Position numbers and translations under genes: made by a program. Below, in pieces: positions 52,912 through 61,118 of a stretch of 64,000 nucleotides of DNA. The notes below the pieces were generated by a model. It had not been told where the DNA came from and did not search any database. It saw only the letters and a program-made list of their open reading frames with translations. The first letter of the stretch is position 1; each line of letters opens with the position of its first letter. Origin of the DNA: Bryobacteraceae bacterium (GTDB lineage Bacteria; Acidobacteriota; Terriglobia; Bryobacterales; Bryobacteraceae); contig JASHNT010000087.1 of the NCBI GenBank assembly GCA_030041495.1, positions 1 to 64,000 on the forward strand, given 5' to 3'.

Positions 52912-53646
52912 TTAAATGGGATGGGTGGCCAAAGTCATCATGACCTCGGCTTTTTTGCGCCCGGCGCGGGCGTCGAGCCACTTCATCCAGCGGTCGAACC
53001 CCGCTCCGGTGGTGCAGGAAGTCTCGATGATCTCGATCTCCGGGTGAATGCGGCGGGCGTTTTCGCGCGCCAGCTCCGGTTTGAAAGGAACATGCGGCAG
53101 CAGATCGACCTTGTTCAGAATCATCAATTCGGACTTGCGGAAGATGCCCGGGTACTTGAGCGGTTTATCTTCGCCTTCGGCCACGCTGAGCACCACCACC
53201 TTGGCGTCCTCGCCCAGATCGTAGCTAGTGGGACAGACAAGATTCCCGACGTTCTCGATCAGCAGCAGCTCGAGCTCGTTTTCGTGATCGCGCACAACGC
53301 CGCGCTCAGGCGGTGCGCTCAGGTCGAACCAGCCGTTCAAATGCGCCTCAATCATGCGGGCGTCGAGATGGCAGCAGCCGCCGGTCGTGATCTGGCGCAC
53401 CGGGTATCCGTAGCGCTGGAGACGAATCGCATCGTTCTCAGTCTGGATGTCCCCGGTGAGCACGGCGGCGCGAGTGTGGCGGGGCAGGCGCTCCAGGGTC
53501 CGTTCGAGCAGCGCGGTTTTTCCGGCCCCTGGCGAGCCGATGAAATTCAGCGAAAGAGTGCCGGCCGAGGTCAACGACTGGCGAAGTTGCGTCGCGATGC
53601 GGTCGTTCTCACTCAAGACCTTCTTCTCAATCACGACTTGATTCAT
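52912..53646 (-). CDS. hypB: Hydrogenase nickel incorporation GTPase HypB
   Basis: A 244-residue GTPase that delivers nickel together with HypA. SLNFIGSPGAGKTALLERTLERL is the P-loop, TGDIQTENDAIRLQRYG the switch region, TTGGCCHLDARMIEAHL the metal-binding CCH motif at the dimer interface, and LMILNKVDLLPHV the guanine-specificity NKxD. There is no histidine-rich N-terminal extension, so no nickel-storage tail. ATG 53646 is the family start. It follows hypA by 13 bases and precedes hyaA by 42. Confidence 0.92.
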   Translation of the reverse strand: MNQVVIEKKVLSENDRIATQLRQSLTSAGTLSLNFIGSPGAGKTALLERTLERLPRHTRAAVLTGDIQTENDAIRLQRYGYPVRQITTGGCCHLDARMIEAHLNGWFDLSAPPERGVVRDHENELELLLIENVGNLVCPTSYDLGEDAKVVVLSVAEGEDKPLKYPGIFRKSELMILNKVDLLPHVPFKPELARENARRIHPEIEIIETSCTTGAGFDRWMKWLDARAGRKKAEVMMTLATHPI

Positions 53647-53659
53647 ACCGATACCTCGT

Positions 53660-53962
53660 TCACGCCGACACCTCGTGGGCCGCTCCCGCGCGCTGATCCG
53701 GGGGTGTGTCTTCGGTGTCATCGAGCTCAAGATGGGCCAGATCAAGGTCTTCCGCGCCGGGCCGCCAGTCGATGGCCAGCTCCAGCGGCTCGAACTCGCT
53801 TCCCTTGACCAAAGCCTCGAAACAAAAACGGAGGGATTCGGGGTCGACTCCCGCGTATTCGCCAATGCGGACGCCAACCTTGACGGCGCGGCGCCCGGGG
53901 TAACGGTCGAGCTCGCGGTGAACCGCCTCAAGGATTGAATTGGCTACGCCCATCTCATGCAT
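53660..53962 (-). CDS. hypA: HypA-like nickel chaperone lacking the zinc-finger domain
   Basis: A 100-residue protein. MHEMGVANSILEAVHRELDRYPGRRAVKVGVRIGEYAGVDPESLRFCFEALVKGSEFEPLELAIDW is the HypA nickel-binding fold (His-2 and Glu-3, LSGVDP-like and LRFCFEAL motifs). Then, instead of the two CxxC pairs expected at about residues 73-95, the sequence passes through RPG straight to AEDLDLAHLELDD, which matches the normal C-terminal strand (usually GGDELDLAYLE). There is no cysteine apart from FCF. The downstream DNA has no zinc finger in any frame. A tail follows (TPPDQRAGAAHEVSA). Nickel delivery may work without zinc, or another HypA exists elsewhere. Confidence 0.88.
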   Translation of the reverse strand: MHEMGVANSILEAVHRELDRYPGRRAVKVGVRIGEYAGVDPESLRFCFEALVKGSEFEPLELAIDWRPGAEDLDLAHLELDDTEDTPPDQRAGAAHEVSA

Positions 53963-54050
53963 ACTCGACTTCCTCAGGCGACGCGAGATAAATCCAACCG
54001 CCGACTTCACGCCTACCCCGCTTGCATTTGAACCTCCACGCAAGCCGGCA

Positions 54051-54338
54051 TCAGTTACCCTCACCACCTCGTGCACCCTCACCGCCCTCCGGAACGAGGC
54101 CTTCCTCTTCCAGCGCGCCGATCTCCTCCAAATATGCAAATGTCCGCGCAGCTTCTTCCTCATCTACGCGGGTTAGGGCAAATCCTACGTGGACTAACAC
54201 GTAGTCACCGACGCGAACCTCCGGAGTAAAGGCCAGGCTGACGTTTTTGCGCACGCCGCAGAAGTCGACGCAGGCGGAGCGGAACGCAGGATCGGCATCT
54301 TCTACGCTCAAAACTTTTCCAGGAACAGCCAGACACAT
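54051..54338 (-). CDS. hypC: Hydrogenase assembly chaperone HypC
   Basis: A 95-residue chaperone that carries the Fe(CN)2CO group to the large subunit with HypD. It starts MCLAVPGKV, with Cys-2 essential, and continues SACVDFCGVRKNVSLAFTPEVRVGDYVLVHVGFALTRVDEEEAARTFAYLEEI. It is the first gene of the hydrogenase operon, 43 bases after a predicted sigma-54 start site. GGAGG lies nine bases upstream. hypD, hypE and hypF are not in the window. Confidence 0.93.
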   Translation of the reverse strand: MCLAVPGKVLSVEDADPAFRSACVDFCGVRKNVSLAFTPEVRVGDYVLVHVGFALTRVDEEEAARTFAYLEEIGALEEEGLVPEGGEGARGGEGN

Positions 54339-54391
54339 TCCAGGCCGCCTCCCAGCGGCTCCTATTTGAGTTTGAACTGTTTCATCTAGCG

Positions 54392-54407
54392 TGCAATTTA
54401 GACGCCA
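54392..54407 (-). promoter_or_regulatory. Sigma-54 (-24/-12) promoter upstream of hypC
   Basis: The minus strand reads TGGCGTCTAAATTGCA, a TGGC-n7-TTGCA element with GG and GC exactly ten bases apart, as RpoN requires. Transcription would start near 54381, about 43 bases before hypC. Three GGTCA half-sites (54417, 54448, 54468) lie upstream and could bind an NtrC-type activator; hydrogenase operons are often RpoN-dependent. Confidence 0.65.
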
Positions 54408-54536
54408 CTATTCTCAGGTCAAATCGGCCTCTACTCCTAGGGGAATGGGTCAAATCCCGCAGCCGTGGGTCATATGGCGCGACATCGAAATTCCGATTTG
54501 AGAAACGACCGGCTTGGGTTATAACGGAGGTTAAGT

Positions 54537-55643
54537 ATGCGCCAATTGTCGATCGTTTTCGCCTTCGCTGCCGGATTGAACGCGGCGACGGTCGCGGCGG
54601 ATTCGTCCCGCGGAAGCGAGTTGTTTGGGACGCTGGAATGCGTCCAATGCCATAGCATCAACGGCCAAGGAGGCAAGGCCGGTCCCGACCTGGGGCGCCG
54701 CGTGGATCGCGGATTCACTCCGGCCTCGCTCGCGGCCACCATGTGGAATCACGCCCCGGCCATGTGGGCGGCCATGAAAGAGCGCGATGTCGCCGCCGGT
54801 AAACTCGATGAGCAGGCCGCCATGGACCTGTTCGCGTATTTCTACTCGGCCCACTTTTTCGATAAACTGGGCGACGCCGGCCGCGGCAAGCAGGTCTTTT
54901 CCTCCGGCCATTGCTCGGAATGCCACGGCTTGACCGAAGCCCAACCGAAATCGCCGGACGCCAAGCCGGTGTCGGAGTGGACCGCCATCGGGCGCCCCAT
55001 CGAACTGGTGGATGCCATGTGGAACCATGCGGCAACCATGCGGCCGGAGTTCGCCAGGCGTAAGCTGAGCTGGCCGGAGCTGACCAGCCAGGATCTGACG
55101 GACCTGCTGGTGTACGTGCGGAACTTGCCCTCCACGCGCGAAAAACCGGCCCGGGTCGAAATCACGGCCGGGACCAACGGCGAAGCGCTATTCATGTCCA
55201 AAGGCTGCGCGGCGTGCCACACTGGCGGCAACACCTTAGGACCGAAGCTCAAGGGCATGACGCTTGGCGACATCGCCGTAGCGATGTGGAACCATGAGCC
55301 GAAAATGCCGCCCAATGCGCCGCAACTAAGCACCGACGAGATGCGCGATCTGGTCAGCTATGTGTGGGCCGGGCAGTTCTTCGAAGATTCGGGCAACGCG
55401 GCGGCAGGAGCAAAGGTCTTTTCCTCGAAACATTGCGCGAGCTGCCACGAGGGCTCCGGCACGGCACCCAAACTGGCGGGGAAGACCTTCACCGGCGCGG
55501 CTATGGTCTCCGCGCTGTGGCATCACGGGCCCCGCATGCTGGACGAAATGAAGACGAAAGGCGGGGCGTGGCCGAGATTTGACGATAACGACATGGCCAA
55601 CCTGCTCGCCTATCTCAATAGCGGCGGAAACGCTAAGAAATAG
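54537..55643 (+). CDS. Tetraheme cytochrome c with four tandem repeats
   Basis: A 368-residue exported cytochrome. The leader is QLSIVFAFAAGLNAATVAAD. Four CxxCH sites (CVQCH, CSECH, CAACH, CASCH) are each followed after 40-60 residues by a repeated block: MWNHAPAM, MWNHAATM, MWNHEPKM, LWHHGPRM. Each repeat ends with a helix such as DLFAYFYSAHF, DLLVYVRNL, DLVSYVWAGQFF or NLLAYLNS. The four units look like copies of one class I cytochrome domain; the Met in the -M motif may be the sixth heme ligand. It is divergent from the hydrogenase operon and could serve as an electron acceptor. Confidence 0.92.
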   Translation: MRQLSIVFAFAAGLNAATVAADSSRGSELFGTLECVQCHSINGQGGKAGPDLGRRVDRGFTPASLAATMWNHAPAMWAAMKERDVAAGKLDEQAAMDLFAYFYSAHFFDKLGDAGRGKQVFSSGHCSECHGLTEAQPKSPDAKPVSEWTAIGRPIELVDAMWNHAATMRPEFARRKLSWPELTSQDLTDLLVYVRNLPSTREKPARVEITAGTNGEALFMSKGCAACHTGGNTLGPKLKGMTLGDIAVAMWNHEPKMPPNAPQLSTDEMRDLVSYVWAGQFFEDSGNAAAGAKVFSSKHCASCHEGSGTAPKLAGKTFTGAAMVSALWHHGPRMLDEMKTKGGAWPRFDDNDMANLLAYLNSGGNAKK

Positions 55644-55681
55644 CGACCTCATTCGAGAGTGGCTCATGCCGTGCACAGCGC

Positions 55682-56371
55682 ATGGTGATGGCGGTACGAA
55701 TTCACCTGCGGGTGTTGCTCCTCCGGCTCATGGCAAATGGGCTGATCCTGGCGGGGACCGGCGCGCTAGCGTACTGCGGGTGGTCGGTGGGAAAAGGGAT
55801 GCTGTATCAGTACGCGCAGGAAGAGCAGTTCGATTCAGCCACGGCGGCCGCTCCGGAAGCCGGCCCCAGGCTTCCTGGGGAAATCTCTGAAGGAACGCCC
55901 GCGCGGACGGAGGCGATTATTCCCAAGCCCCTCCGCCCGCGACTGAGCATGCTGATGCCGCCGGACCCGCGATTGATCGGACGGCTGGAGGCTCCTTCGA
56001 TCGACCTCGCGGTGATGTTGCGCGAAGGCAACGACGACGACACGTTGAGCAAGGCCGCCGGCCATCTGCCCTCCAGCGCATGGCCGGGCGAGCTCGGAAA
56101 CTTCGTCGTTCTGGGTCATCGGGATACGTTCTTCCGCCCCTTGAAAAATATCGAGCGCGGCGATTTAATCCGTGTGGTGACGCACCACGGCCGATTCACT
56201 TACAGCGGCGAGTCTTTTGAAGTCACCGATCCGGAATCGGTTAAAATCGTCGAGGGCGGACCGGATCCGATCCTGACCCTGGTGACCTGTTTCCCGTTCC
56301 GTTACATCGGACCAGCGCCAAAACGTCTGGTGGTTCATGGCCGCCTGGCTGCCAACGGGAAAACGGATTGA
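55682..56371 (+). CDS. Class D-like sortase
   Basis: A 229-residue membrane transpeptidase. One N-terminal helix ([24 protein letters not shown]) is followed by the sortase barrel: [57 protein letters not shown] (catalytic His in GHRDTFF) and [25 protein letters not shown] (catalytic Cys in TLVTC and the Arg in KR). All three catalytic residues are present. No LPXTG-like substrate gene is evident beside it. Sortases occur in some Gram-negatives such as Acidobacteria. Confidence 0.92.
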   Translation: MVMAVRIHLRVLLLRLMANGLILAGTGALAYCGWSVGKGMLYQYAQEEQFDSATAAAPEAGPRLPGEISEGTPARTEAIIPKPLRPRLSMLMPPDPRLIGRLEAPSIDLAVMLREGNDDDTLSKAAGHLPSSAWPGELGNFVVLGHRDTFFRPLKNIERGDLIRVVTHHGRFTYSGESFEVTDPESVKIVEGGPDPILTLVTCFPFRYIGPAPKRLVVHGRLAANGKTD

Positions 56372-56381
56372 TCTTCGCCGC

Positions 56382-59093
56382 ATGCCTGACAACCCGCCCC
56401 CATCGATGGTCCAGCGCAGAGCGCCTCTCGAAGTGTTCTTCCATCCGCGCAATGTGGCCGTAATCGGCGCGACCGAAGAACCTTCGAGCGTGGGGCATTC
56501 CGTAATGAAAAATCTCACCGAGGAGTCCTTCGAAGGACGGGTTTTCCCGGTGAACCCGAAGCGGACCACGGTGATGGGCTTGCCCTGCTACCCCAATGTC
56601 GGAGCGGTGCCGGTGAAAGCCGACCTGGCGGTGATTGTGACCCCCGCGCGGACGGTCCCCGCAATTATCGGCGAGTGCGCGAATGCGGGAGTCGAAGGCG
56701 CGATCATCATCTCCGCCGGATTCAAAGAAACCGGCGCGCACGGCGCGGAATTGGAAGCGGAAATCCTGCGCCAGGCGCGGCGAACCGAGATGCGGATCGT
56801 GGGGCCGAACTGTCTGGGCATCATGCGGCCGGACTACGGATGGAACGCGACCTTCGCCAACTCCATGGCGCGCCCCGGAAATCTCGGGTTCATCAGCCAG
56901 AGCGGAGCGCTGTGCACAGCGATCCTGGACTGGAGCCATCGCGAGATGGTCGGCTTCAGCGCGTTTGTTTCCGTGGGCTCCATGCTGGACGTGGGATGGG
57001 GAGACCTGATCCAGTACCTGGGCGACGATCCGAAGACGCACAGCATCATCATCTACATGGAATCGGTGGGAGACGCGCGAGCGTTCCTGTCCGCGGCGCG
57101 TGAAGTTGCGCTCTCAAAACCGATCATCGTGATCAAGCCCGGACGCACGGAGGCCGCGGCCAAGGCTGCCGCGTCCCACACCGGAGCTCTGACCGGGCAG
57201 GACGACGTGCTGGACGCGGCGTTCCGGCGCTGCGGCGTAGTGCGCGTCAACACCATCGCGGAGCTGTTCAACCTCTCCGAAGCGCTCGATAAGCAGCCTC
57301 GCCCGAAGGGGCCGCACCTGACCATCGTCACCAATGCCGGAGGGCCCGCCGTGCTGGCAACCGACGCTCTGCTCAGTGACGGAGGGCGCCTGACGGAGTT
57401 GTCTCCGGGTACCGTGGAGCAGCTCGACCGTTGCTTGCCGCGGCACTGGAGCCATCAGAATCCGATCGACATCATCGGCGACGCGGACGCAGGGCGCTAC
57501 GCGAAAGCGGTCGGCATCGCGGCCAAGGATCCGGCGACCGACGGTCTTCTGGTGATCCTCGCGCCGACGGGTTTGAGCGATCCGACAGCGGTCGCGGCGC
57601 AAGTGAAACAGTTCGCCAAGCTGGACGCGAAGCCGGTGATCGCAAGCTGGATGGGCGGGCAGGACATCGCGGCCGGCGAAAAGCTCCTCAGCGAGGCCGG
57701 GGTTCCGGTCTACGGCTACCCCGATTCCGCCGCGCGGGTGTTCAACCTGATGTGGAGCTATAGCGCCAATTTGCGGGCTCTGTACGAAACGCCGCAGCCG
57801 ATCGATCCCCAGCATCCGGAGGCGGTGACAAAGGCGTCGAGCATTGTCGAGACGGCGCGCGCGAAGAATCGCGAGCTGCTGACAGAGGCCGAATCGAAGA
57901 GCCTGCTGAAGGCGTACGGAATTCCAACCGTGGAGACCTGGATCGCGGCCAGCGCGGATGCGGCCGTGGAGGCGGCGGCGGGGATCGGTTACCCGGTGGC
58001 GCTGAAGCTGCACTCGGAGACCATCACCCATAAAACCGACGTTGGCGGCGTGCAGCTTAATCTGCGCGACGAAGCCGCGGTGCGCTCGGCGTACCAGGCG
58101 ATCCAAGACTCAGTCACGCGAATCGAGGGGCGCGAGCATTTTCTTGGCGTGACCGTCCAGCCTATGGTGCGGGCGGAAGGTTACGAATTGATCTTGGGCT
58201 CGAGCGTCGATCCGCAGTTCGGGCCGGTGCTGCTGTTCGGCAGCGGAGGCCAGCTCGTCGAGGTGTATAAGGACCGGGCCATCGGTCTGCCTCCGCTCAA
58301 CACGACTCTGGCGCGGCGTCTGATGGAGCGCACCAAAATCTTCACGGCTCTGGGCGGCGTGCGGGGACGAAAACCGGTGGACCTGGTGGCGCTGGAACGC
58401 TTGCTGGTGCGCTTCAGTTACCTGGCGGCGGAGCAGCGCTGGATCAAGGAAATCGATATCAATCCGCTGCTGGCATCGCCGGAGGGGCTTCTTGCGCTGG
58501 ACGCGCGCGTGGCGCTGCATCCGGTGGGCGTGACGGATTCGCCGCGCACCGCGATCCGGCCGTATCCGGTCCAGTACGTTCAGCCGTGGCGCTTCGAGGA
58601 CGGCGCGGAGGTGCTGATTCGCCCGATCCGTCCGGAAGACGAGCGGTTGATGATCGGGTTCCACGCCAAACTGAGCGAGAAGAGCATCTATCAGCGCTAT
58701 TTCCATCTGCTGACTCTGGACCAGCGGACATCGCATGAACGGCTGGTGCGGGTGTGTTTCGGCGATTACGATCGCGAGATCGCATTGGCAGCCGAAATGC
58801 GGAGCGGAGAAGCTGGAGAGCGTGAGCTGGTGGCGGTTGGCCGGCTGAGCAAGGCGCACCTGATGAACGAAGCGGAACTGGCGGTGTTGATCGTGGATGA
58901 GTATCAAAGCCGCGGCTTGGGAAGCGAGCTGGCGCGGCGGCTGATCGATATCGCGCGGGCGGAGAAGCTCGACCGGATCACGGTCGAGATCCTCGGCGAC
59001 AACCGCTCCATGATCGAAGTCTGCCGGGGAGTGGGATTTCAACTGGATCACCTCGAAGACGGCGTGATCCACGGCGTTTTGGAACTTGTATAG
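56382..59093 (+). CDS. Acyl-CoA synthetase-like/GNAT fusion (Pat-like)
   Basis: A 903-residue fusion. Residues 1-480 form the CoA-binding NDP-forming acetyl-CoA synthetase part ([53 protein letters not shown], and [18 protein letters not shown] with the phospho-His loop). About 490-740 is an ATP-grasp domain ([40 protein letters not shown]). The final 180 residues are a GNAT acetyltransferase ([42 protein letters not shown]). It is like PatZ of E. coli, which acetylates lysines of acetyl-CoA synthetase. ATG 56382 follows the sortase stop by ten bases. Confidence 0.92.
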   Translation: MPDNPPPSMVQRRAPLEVFFHPRNVAVIGATEEPSSVGHSVMKNLTEESFEGRVFPVNPKRTTVMGLPCYPNVGAVPVKADLAVIVTPARTVPAIIGECANAGVEGAIIISAGFKETGAHGAELEAEILRQARRTEMRIVGPNCLGIMRPDYGWNATFANSMARPGNLGFISQSGALCTAILDWSHREMVGFSAFVSVGSMLDVGWGDLIQYLGDDPKTHSIIIYMESVGDARAFLSAAREVALSKPIIVIKPGRTEAAAKAAASHTGALTGQDDVLDAAFRRCGVVRVNTIAELFNLSEALDKQPRPKGPHLTIVTNAGGPAVLATDALLSDGGRLTELSPGTVEQLDRCLPRHWSHQNPIDIIGDADAGRYAKAVGIAAKDPATDGLLVILAPTGLSDPTAVAAQVKQFAKLDAKPVIASWMGGQDIAAGEKLLSEAGVPVYGYPDSAARVFNLMWSYSANLRALYETPQPIDPQHPEAVTKASSIVETARAKNRELLTEAESKSLLKAYGIPTVETWIAASADAAVEAAAGIGYPVALKLHSETITHKTDVGGVQLNLRDEAAVRSAYQAIQDSVTRIEGREHFLGVTVQPMVRAEGYELILGSSVDPQFGPVLLFGSGGQLVEVYKDRAIGLPPLNTTLARRLMERTKIFTALGGVRGRKPVDLVALERLLVRFSYLAAEQRWIKEIDINPLLASPEGLLALDARVALHPVGVTDSPRTAIRPYPVQYVQPWRFEDGAEVLIRPIRPEDERLMIGFHAKLSEKSIYQRYFHLLTLDQRTSHERLVRVCFGDYDREIALAAEMRSGEAGERELVAVGRLSKAHLMNEAELAVLIVDEYQSRGLGSELARRLIDIARAEKLDRITVEILGDNRSMIEVCRGVGFQLDHLEDGVIHGVLELV

Positions 59094-59101
59094 GAGACAG
59101 A

Positions 59102-59965
59102 ATGGCGATCAAACATATTCTTTTCCCTTTCGATTTTTCGAATCCGGGAGTTCTTGCGGCTAGATTCGTGCGCACCGCGGCGCAGCGCTTTGAAGCGCGC
59201 GTCACCCTGTTGGGTGTGGTGCCGCCGGTGTGGGAGGTTCCTCCGCTGGTTGGCATGCCGCTGGTGTTGGAAGCGGACACCGAAGAACGGGAGCGCGCGT
59301 TGAAGGCGCGTCTGGATGCCGCACTGGCGGATGAGTTGGCCGGGTTGACGGTGGAACGCGTGACCGCGGCCGGCGATCCGGGCTTGAAGGTCGCCGAATA
59401 TGCGGAGGGACACGCCATGGACCTGATCATGATGCCGACCCACGGCTTCGGAGTGTTCCGCAGCTTGCTGATCGGTTCGGTGACGGCGAAAGTTCTGCAC
59501 GACGCCAAGTGTCCCGTGTGGACCGCCACACACGCCGAGGAACAACACTCGCGCGAGACGCCGCGAACTGTTTTGTGCGCGGTCGACGGCACGGCCAAAA
59601 CCGGGGCGCTGGCGCAATGGGCCGCAGAATATAGCCGGCACATCGGGGCGGCGCTGAAGCTGCTGCACGTGGTTCCTCCGTTGAGCGACTGGCTCTCTCT
59701 TCCGTCAGAGCGCGAGCTTCAGGAGCAGGCTCGCGAGACCGCGCGAGCCCGGATTGAAGACCAGCTCAAATCGGTGGGCCTGGCGGATCTGACGCCACGA
59801 GTCGCCGTCGGCCAGATTGCCGATACCGTCACGGAGGAGGCGCGGCAGGAAGGCGCGGACGTGGTGATTATCGGGCGGGGCACCCTGCAAGGGCCGATGG
59901 GCCGCCTGCGCACGCACGCGTATGGCATTATCCAAAAGTCGCCCTGCCCCGTCGTCAGCGTTTGA
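59102..59965 (+). CDS. Universal stress protein with two UspA domains
   Basis: A 287-residue tandem UspA. Domain 1 (MAIKHILFPFDFSNPGVLAARF...PTHGFGVFRSLLIGSVTAKVLHDAKCPVWT) carries the ATP-binding G-x2-G-x9-G-S-x-x-x-x-V pattern. Domain 2 starts RTVLCAVDGTAKTGALAQWAAEYSRHIGAALKLLHVVPP and has VVIIGRGTLQGPMGRLRTHAYGIIQKSPCPVVSV, a slightly altered form. It lies eight bases after the Pat-like fusion, so it may be co-expressed; PatZ-type enzymes are known to act on UspA proteins in some bacteria. Confidence 0.93.
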   Translation: MAIKHILFPFDFSNPGVLAARFVRTAAQRFEARVTLLGVVPPVWEVPPLVGMPLVLEADTEERERALKARLDAALADELAGLTVERVTAAGDPGLKVAEYAEGHAMDLIMMPTHGFGVFRSLLIGSVTAKVLHDAKCPVWTATHAEEQHSRETPRTVLCAVDGTAKTGALAQWAAEYSRHIGAALKLLHVVPPLSDWLSLPSERELQEQARETARARIEDQLKSVGLADLTPRVAVGQIADTVTEEARQEGADVVIIGRGTLQGPMGRLRTHAYGIIQKSPCPVVSV

Positions 59966-60057
59966 CGTGAGCGTTTAAAAAGCTTCACGCCGAAGCTGAA
60001 TCCTCCCGCGCGCATTTTCGCGTCGAATAGGTGACGGTCTCTCAAAAAGGAGGATGC

Positions 60058-60354
60058 ATGAGACGCTGCTTTTGGTTAGCGTTGGCTCTGGGATCTGTGA
60101 TGCTGGCCGGCTGTGCAGGGGGCATCGGATACTATGCGGCAACACCTCCGCCGCCGCTACAGGCGGAAGTATATGGGGTCGCTCCTGGTGCCGGTTACGT
60201 CTGGCTCAACGGATATTGGGGCTGGGGCGGAGGAAGGTATTCCTGGGTTCCGGGCCGCTGGGAACGTCCGCCGCACGCCGGCGCGCATTGGGAACAGCCT
60301 CGGTGGGAACACCACGGCAACGGCTACCGGTTTCATCAAGGCCGCTGGAGATAA
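60058..60354 (+). CDS. YXWGXW-repeat lipoprotein
   Basis: A 98-residue lipoprotein with LALGSVMLAGCAGG (lipobox LAGC). The mature part has the YXWGXW repeats: GYVWLNGYWGWGGGRYSWVPGRWERPPHAGAHWEQPRWEHHGNGYRFHQGRWR, rich in Trp, Gly and Arg. ATG 60058 follows AAGGAGG; the track begins earlier at 60031. Such proteins sit on the outer membrane and their role is unknown. Confidence 0.9.
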   Translation: MRRCFWLALALGSVMLAGCAGGIGYYAATPPPPLQAEVYGVAPGAGYVWLNGYWGWGGGRYSWVPGRWERPPHAGAHWEQPRWEHHGNGYRFHQGRWR

Positions 60355-60358
60355 GCCG

Positions 60359-61114
60359 CTACATCAAGTGCCGGATGTAGCCGGCGCCGAACCAATGCAC
60401 GGCTACCGGATAGAGCGGCTCTAGCAGCTCGAAAATCCCCTCTGCCTGGGCCTGCGTGGGGCTGTAAGCAACCAGGAAGGAAGCGCCGCGCCGGGCCCAG
60501 ATGCGGTACCGATCCACCAGACCGGCTTCGGTATCCAGCAGGCGCGAGAAGCGCATCATCAGGTCCGCCCACATGGAATGATGCTTGCGAGTCTGTTCGA
60601 TGAAGTCTTCGACTTCCTCTCCCGGGATCGCAATGACTTCCCATAAGCGGAATCCGGCGGCGGAGAGGATCTCCCGCGCCGATTGCGCTGCCGCATCGGA
60701 GGCGAATACCGCGACCACGTGCTTCTTGGGATAGAAAATGCCGAGACTCACGCCGGTGCCATGAAAGAAATCGGCAAGCCCTTGGGCGTTAGCGCGAGGC
60801 CCGCGGAGGCTTAGAGCCGCATGATGCCGCCAATGCGCCGGCGGGAAGGGATGGAGATCGTGAAGCATCGCATTCACGGTTTGCTTGACCTCGTCCGCTA
60901 ACGATTTGGCAGGGAGCGCATCGGCAGCCTGGCGGGCCAGTTCGAGGTTGTGGATGCATTCCTCAGGCATCGCGCCCTGAAGGTAGGCGTGTGCGGTTTG
61001 CAAATGTTCGACCAGCAGCTCGCTATCCTCCGACCGTTTGAGTCTGGCGATCAACGAATCCAATTGGTAGGGATCGGTTGTTATAGAGAATTGCATTGGG
61101 GCTGAGACTTGCAT
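60359..61114 (-). CDS. Protein of unknown function, trehalase-linked
   Basis: A 251-residue soluble protein, probably helical at the N-terminus (LDSLIARLKRSEDSELLVEHLQTAHAYLQGAMPEECIHNLELARQAADAL) and beta-alpha at the C-terminus (VSLGIFYPKKHVVAVFASDAAAQSAREILSAAGFRLWEVIAIPGEEVEDFIE). The second half resembles small stress-associated ferredoxin-fold domains that contain VAVFASDAAAQSAREILSAAGF, from memory only. Its ATG (61114) is four bases after the trehalase stop with GGAG upstream, so the two are coupled. Its function is not known. Confidence 0.75.
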   Translation of the reverse strand: MQVSAPMQFSITTDPYQLDSLIARLKRSEDSELLVEHLQTAHAYLQGAMPEECIHNLELARQAADALPAKSLADEVKQTVNAMLHDLHPFPPAHWRHHAALSLRGPRANAQGLADFFHGTGVSLGIFYPKKHVVAVFASDAAAQSAREILSAAGFRLWEVIAIPGEEVEDFIEQTRKHHSMWADLMMRFSRLLDTEAGLVDRYRIWARRGASFLVAYSPTQAQAEGIFELLEPLYPVAVHWFGAGYIRHLM

Positions 61115-61118
61115 ACGT

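Noticed and set aside
54498-54525. TTGAGA-n16-TATAAC upstream of the tetraheme cytochrome, which looks like a sigma-70 promoter
   Set aside because: It would start the message within a few bases of the ATG and so exclude the GGAGG ribosome site at 54526-54530.
57114-58106. 330-residue minus-strand ORF in the Pat-like fusion
   Set aside because: Shadow; Arg- and His-rich with no family features.
59966-60057. GTGAGC...GCTTCAC hairpin after the UspA gene as a terminator
   Set aside because: The stem is imperfect and lacks a T run.
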